From positions 1 to 23,077 of the forward strand of contig URSF01000034.1 of assembly GCA_900550445.1 (NCBI GenBank): a DNA stretch of 23,077 nt, in the 5' to 3' direction. Both the position numbers and the translations under genes were made by a program. The stretch comes from an uncultured Rhodospirillaceae bacterium (GTDB taxonomy: Bacteria; Pseudomonadota; Alphaproteobacteria; CAAGCB01; CAG-977). The first letter of the stretch is position 1, and each line of letters begins with the position of its first letter. Positions 19,861-23,077 of this stretch are shown here, one piece after another. Below the pieces are notes generated by a model. It saw only the letters and a list, made by a program, of their open reading frames with translations, was not told the DNA's origin and ran no database searches.

Positions 19861-21924
19861 ATGTCTGAAAAGAAAATTGCTTTTTCATATGCGAATGTAG
19901 CTAAAGACCTTCCATTTATTGCATTTATCAGAACAAAAACGGCTAAGGGAAAATATTTTTATGATTTCCCTTCTCTTCAGGACAGGGAACGGCTGGATTT
20001 TTCTCCGTTTGATAAAATTTCAACGGATCAGGACGGTTGTCTGGATATTGTTCATTGGTCGGACAAGGATAAATTAACGCAAGCTATTCGGATTTCTGAA
20101 AAAAACATGGCGGCATCGGACGAACATTTCTGCGTTGTTCTGCCGTCCGGGGAAACGCGGTGGTTGGCGGGATCGGCCGTGCCGAAAAAACAAAGGAACG
20201 GAAATATCGTCTGGAAAGGGTTCTGGCTGGACGTTACAAACGAAAAGAAAAAAGATTATTTTAATTCTTTGGTACTGGAAAGCGTTCATGAAGGCGTCGC
20301 GGCTTTTGACCGTCAGGGGAAAATTTTATCGTTTTCGCCGTCTTTGATGAAAATACTGTCCTGCACGCCGGAGGAAGTCGCTGAAAAAACGATTTTTTCT
20401 CTTTTGCCGCAGGACGCTTCCGAAACGCTGCAGCAATATATGCTGCTTTCGGCGTTAAAAGAAAAAATTTCGATTACTGTTTCGCTGCAGAAAGAACATC
20501 ATGATCCCGTGTTTTTGGAAATTGACATGATGCAAAAGGATTCTTTCTTTGTCTGCCTGTTCCGGGACGTTACGGCATATTATGAAAAAGAAGAAGAGCT
20601 GCGTTATCTGGCCTATCATGATATAAATTCCGGAGTTGAAAATTATGCTTACCTGCAGGATATTTTTGAAAAAGTGCTGGATCAGGCAAAGGTATCGCAG
20701 ACGCAGATTGCCGTGTTGTCTATTGCCCCCGACAGTCTGGGACAGTTAAACGCCATTTCGGATCAGGAAACCAATGCCCGCATTGTCGCCGGAATAGCAG
20801 ATCGGCTTCGTTCATGCCTGTCCGATGATGATTATCTGGCGCAGACCAGCGGATATCATTTTACCGTTTTGATTACGGGGTTGGAATTTACGCTGGAAAT
20901 TGAAAAGAAGATTGAGGCGATTCTGCGCGGCTTTGAACGTCCGATTTATATCGGCGATTTGGAATTTGACTTGACGGTCAGTATCGGCGTTTGTTTTTGT
21001 CCTCAGGACGGCGAGAATCTGCAGGATTTGATTTCCAGAGCTGATTTGGCGCTGAGGCAGATTCATACCGATGAAAAAAGCTCAATGCGCATTTATAACA
21101 GTGATCTGTCAATGAAGGCCGCCATCAACCTGAATATGCGCCGCAATCTGAAAAAAGCCATTGAAAACCATGAAATCAGTGCTTTTTTCCAACCGCAGGT
21201 GGATATCAAAACGGGACATATTATCGGACTGGAGGCTTTGGCGCGCTGGCATACCAGCGACGGAGTTTTGATCCCGCCGTCTGAATTTATTCCCGAAGCC
21301 GAAGAATACGGCATGATAGATTCTTTGACGGAAACGATTTTGGATCAGGCCTGTAAATGGAATCAGAAATGGTATTCGATGGGATTGTGCCGCGTGCCGG
21401 TCGCCGTAAATATTTCGGGACGCCAATTTCATAATGAAACGCAGTTGTTGTGTCTGGTTGACAAAGCTTTGGACGACAGCGGTCTGCCGCCGTATCTTTT
21501 GGAACTGGAACTGACGGAAAGTTCCGCGATGTATGATCCGAAAAACGCGCAAAGAATCATACAGACTTTGCTGGATAACAACATTCGTTGCGCTTTGGAC
21601 GATTTCGGAACGGGATATTCGTCGTTAAGCGTGCTGCGCAGCTTTCCGCTGAAAAAGTTAAAAATAGATCGTTCTTTTGTTTTGGAACTGAGCGAAAAGA
21701 AGAATTTGGAAATTGTCCGGGCAACGATTGTTATGGCGCATGCGCTGAATTTATCAGTACTGGCAGAAGGTGTTGAAAACCGCCAGCATTTTGAAATTTT
21801 AAAAGATTTGGGCTGTGATATTATTCAGGGATATCTGTTTTCGCGTCCGCTGGCTCCGGAACAGATGGAATTAATGCTGATGCGCTGGGACGCCGACGTC
21901 GCGGCGATGGGGCGTGGTTTTTGA
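19861..21924 (+). CDS. PAS-GGDEF-EAL protein, predicted c-di-GMP phosphodiesterase with a dead cyclase
   Basis: A cytoplasmic signalling protein of 687 residues with no membrane segment. An N-terminal PAS-like region ends in a PAC-type WKGFWLDVTNEKK (118-130). A second PAS follows (about 133-240). The GGDEF domain (about 246-410) keeps the fold (LRYLAYHDINSG, TVSIGVCFC, RADLALRQ) but has SGYHF at 330-334 in place of GGDEF, so cyclase activity should be lost. The EAL domain (about 425-675) keeps its catalytic residues: EAL (458-460), N517, E553, DDFG (580-583), K601, E636 and Q656. It should hydrolyse c-di-GMP to pGpG under control of the PAS domains, favouring motility. ATG 19861 has AGAGG about 5 nt upstream. 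Confidence 0.94.
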   Translation: MSEKKIAFSYANVAKDLPFIAFIRTKTAKGKYFYDFPSLQDRERLDFSPFDKISTDQDGCLDIVHWSDKDKLTQAIRISEKNMAASDEHFCVVLPSGETRWLAGSAVPKKQRNGNIVWKGFWLDVTNEKKKDYFNSLVLESVHEGVAAFDRQGKILSFSPSLMKILSCTPEEVAEKTIFSLLPQDASETLQQYMLLSALKEKISITVSLQKEHHDPVFLEIDMMQKDSFFVCLFRDVTAYYEKEEELRYLAYHDINSGVENYAYLQDIFEKVLDQAKVSQTQIAVLSIAPDSLGQLNAISDQETNARIVAGIADRLRSCLSDDDYLAQTSGYHFTVLITGLEFTLEIEKKIEAILRGFERPIYIGDLEFDLTVSIGVCFCPQDGENLQDLISRADLALRQIHTDEKSSMRIYNSDLSMKAAINLNMRRNLKKAIENHEISAFFQPQVDIKTGHIIGLEALARWHTSDGVLIPPSEFIPEAEEYGMIDSLTETILDQACKWNQKWYSMGLCRVPVAVNISGRQFHNETQLLCLVDKALDDSGLPPYLLELELTESSAMYDPKNAQRIIQTLLDNNIRCALDDFGTGYSSLSVLRSFPLKKLKIDRSFVLELSEKKNLEIVRATIVMAHALNLSVLAEGVENRQHFEILKDLGCDIIQGYLFSRPLAPEQMELMLMRWDADVAAMGRGF

Positions 21925-21926
21925 TA

Positions 21927-21966
21927 GGAATCCCCTGCTGTAACAGAGGGGATTCCGAGTTTTTTC
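21927..21966 (+). terminator. Terminator of the EAL-protein gene
   Basis: GGAATCCCCT (21927-21936) pairs with AGGGGATTCC (21947-21956), with a small inner CTG/CAG pairing, and is followed by GAGTTTTTT. It immediately follows the stop codon and abuts the convergent Cys-rich gene, whose stop codon it almost touches; it has no T-tract in the minus direction. Confidence 0.88.
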
Positions 21967-22412
21967 TATATGCAACAGCAGCCGTTGTCATCAGCTTTGG
22001 CGGTGTATCCGTTTTTACAAATAACACCGGAACAGTTATCAATGCAACAGCACCCTGCTTCGGTCGGCTCGGCGAAAGCCGTCTGCCGGCAGAAAACATC
22101 TGTACAGTTCGGGACGGCTTTTTGTCCGTCACAAAAATTCTTTTCCGGACAAGCCAAACATAGATTATTTGACAAATATCTGTTCGAAGTACATGACGAA
22201 CATATGCCCGTCATGTTATTACAGACATTACAGTTGACGTCGCAGTCAATTTTTAAGTTGTTTTTTCCGACTGTTGCGCCGGTATATATGGAGTAGGTAT
22301 GGCCGCGCCCTAACTTAACAGCTTTGGCGATTTGGAATATTTCCTTGTTTTCTTCGGCTTTTGTTACTGCAGGCAGAAAAAGAAACGTAAAAATAATGAA
22401 TAATTGTTTCAT
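21966..22412 (-). CDS. Secreted cysteine-rich protein 1
   Basis: A 148-residue exported protein with a signal peptide (MKQLFIIFTFLFLPAVTKA, about 1-19) and 18 cysteines in the mature part. The middle has furin-like or EGF-like spacing (CDVNCNVC, GICSSC, SNNLCLACPEKNFCDG), and the motif GCCCI occurs twice, the second at the very C-terminus. Such a density implies many disulfides in the periplasm or outside, or metal binding. I know no characterised family. ATG 22412 is preferred over the upstream in-frame ATG (4 codons earlier) because GTGAGGAA is 4-10 nt upstream. It is the second gene of an operon: the paralogue's TGA lies 9 nt before it and overlaps its ribosome-binding site. Confidence 0.82.
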   Translation of the reverse strand: MKQLFIIFTFLFLPAVTKAEENKEIFQIAKAVKLGRGHTYSIYTGATVGKNNLKIDCDVNCNVCNNMTGICSSCTSNRYLSNNLCLACPEKNFCDGQKAVPNCTDVFCRQTAFAEPTEAGCCCIDNCSGVICKNGYTAKADDNGCCCI

Positions 22413-22420
22413 GCTGTTCC

Positions 22421-22906
22421 TCACTGTTTGTTAATACAGCAACAGCCGTCGGCAGATAATGTCATTCGGGACGGGCAGCTTGATACAGTGTTTTTCTTTT
22501 CTTCTTTAATGCAAGAGTTGCCAAAAACGGTATATCCTGAATCACAGATGAAAGTGGTTGTGCCGTCACATACGGCATTTTCCGGGCAAGATTCACACAA
22601 ACCGTTTTTCAATAAATATCCTTCGGAACATTTTAAACATTTTGCGCTGGAGGAATTGGCGCTGATACAAAGTGCATCGACACAATTTAGCCAACAGTCC
22701 GAACCGCGTTGTGATCTGATACTGTGTCGTTTATAGGGACGGCCGTAAAACATTTCTCCGGCTCCGCAGGAATTGTCTAAAGCTGCTTCTTCGCTGTTGT
22801 TATACCAGAAGTAAGAATGGTTGAATTCACAATTCTGCGCTTGTGCGTTTTCTGTTTTTGCAAAGAAACAGAAAAACATTATCACAATAAAAGTAAGTTT
22901 TTTCAT
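22421..22906 (-). CDS. Secreted cysteine-rich protein 2
   Basis: A 161-residue paralogue of the downstream protein, with a signal peptide ending AQA (about 1-24) and 16 cysteines after it. The segment LKNGLCESCPENAVCDG matches LSNNLCLACPEKNFCDG in the other copy, and it ends SADGCCCINKQ with the same GCCCI motif. Its N-terminal third (NHSYFWYNNSEEAALDNSCG) is distinct. ATG 22906 has AAAAGGA about 11 nt upstream, a little far; the frame is open 11 codons further but without a signal peptide at the start. It is coupled to the second gene by 8 nt. Function unknown; a surface or host-contact role is only a guess. Confidence 0.8.
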   Translation of the reverse strand: MKKLTFIVIMFFCFFAKTENAQAQNCEFNHSYFWYNNSEEAALDNSCGAGEMFYGRPYKRHSIRSQRGSDCWLNCVDALCISANSSSAKCLKCSEGYLLKNGLCESCPENAVCDGTTTFICDSGYTVFGNSCIKEEKKNTVSSCPSRMTLSADGCCCINKQ

Positions 22907-22935
22907 ATCTGAACAATCCTTTTTGTTTGGGTTAA

Positions 22936-22960
22936 ACAAAAACCTACCTTTTCAGGTAGG
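22936..22960 (-). terminator. Terminator-like hairpin upstream of the Cys-rich operon
   Basis: CCTACC (22943-22948) pairs with GGTAGG (22955-22960), loop TTTTCA. On the minus strand it is followed by TTTTTG. It lies about 30 nt before the start codon of the Cys-rich gene, with no promoter in between, so it is either the end of an upstream gene or an attenuator in the operon's own leader. Confidence 0.65.
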
Positions 22961-23077
22961 CGGATGTTCAGAAACCGTATATCAGTTTACGGCTCGGCCT
23001 ATTAGGCAGATAACCGTATTCAGCCATCATTGTTAGAAAGAAAAGATGTATACTCTAATTTAGTAAACAGGCATTTA

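Overview
The window looks like chromosomal DNA of a flagellated alphaproteobacterium from a low-oxygen, probably gut-like habitat. This is inference, from: a parvulin-type chaperone gene divergent from secA (an arrangement I know from Alphaproteobacteria), a flagellin without the usual TLR5 contact residues, rubrerythrin and a cysteine-rich flavoprotein (low-oxygen redox), and cysteine-rich secreted proteins. I cannot name the species from sequence alone.

Layout. 1-4.3 kb: end of an unidentified gene, periplasmic PpiC/SurA-like foldase (-), secA (+), and a small YjfB-like motility protein (+). 4.3-6.3 kb: a gap with a candidate 22-residue peptide between two terminators, an alpha/beta-hydrolase esterase (-), a DUF488 protein (-), and the flagellin promoter/leader. 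6.3-8.3 kb: a 644-residue flagellin and a strong terminator. 8.3-10.0 kb: the most unusual region, a tandem array of eight 128-130 bp units plus a partial ninth, built from hairpin modules, followed by a small GIY-YIG nuclease gene bracketed by two similar ~72 bp composites of the same modules. 10.0-12.9 kb: polA (+). 12.9-14.9 kb: a TetR regulator and a FadL-type outer-membrane channel (-), with a strong promoter overlapped by a perfect palindrome. 14.9-17.9 kb: a small cysteine protein (-), then an iron-complex ABC permease and ATPase (+) and rubrerythrin (+). 17.9-18.4 kb: two near-identical RNA genes on the minus strand, each with its own promoter, a 72-nt tRNA-like cloverleaf ending in CCA, and a terminator. 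18.4-19.7 kb: a flavodoxin-fold protein (-), an unrecognised protein (-), and tRNA-Ser(CGA) (-). 19.9-22.0 kb: a PAS-GGDEF-EAL protein whose GGDEF site is destroyed while the EAL site is intact. 22.0-23.1 kb: two cysteine-rich secreted paralogues in one minus-strand operon, preceded by a terminator-like hairpin.

Functional themes are export and envelope (SecA, foldase, FadL, secreted Cys-rich proteins), motility and c-di-GMP (flagellin, YjfB-like, EAL protein), and iron/oxygen stress (FecCD-type transporter, rubrerythrin, flavoprotein). The best candidates for something undescribed are the GIY-YIG gene embedded in its hairpin-repeat array and the twin tRNA-like RNA genes.
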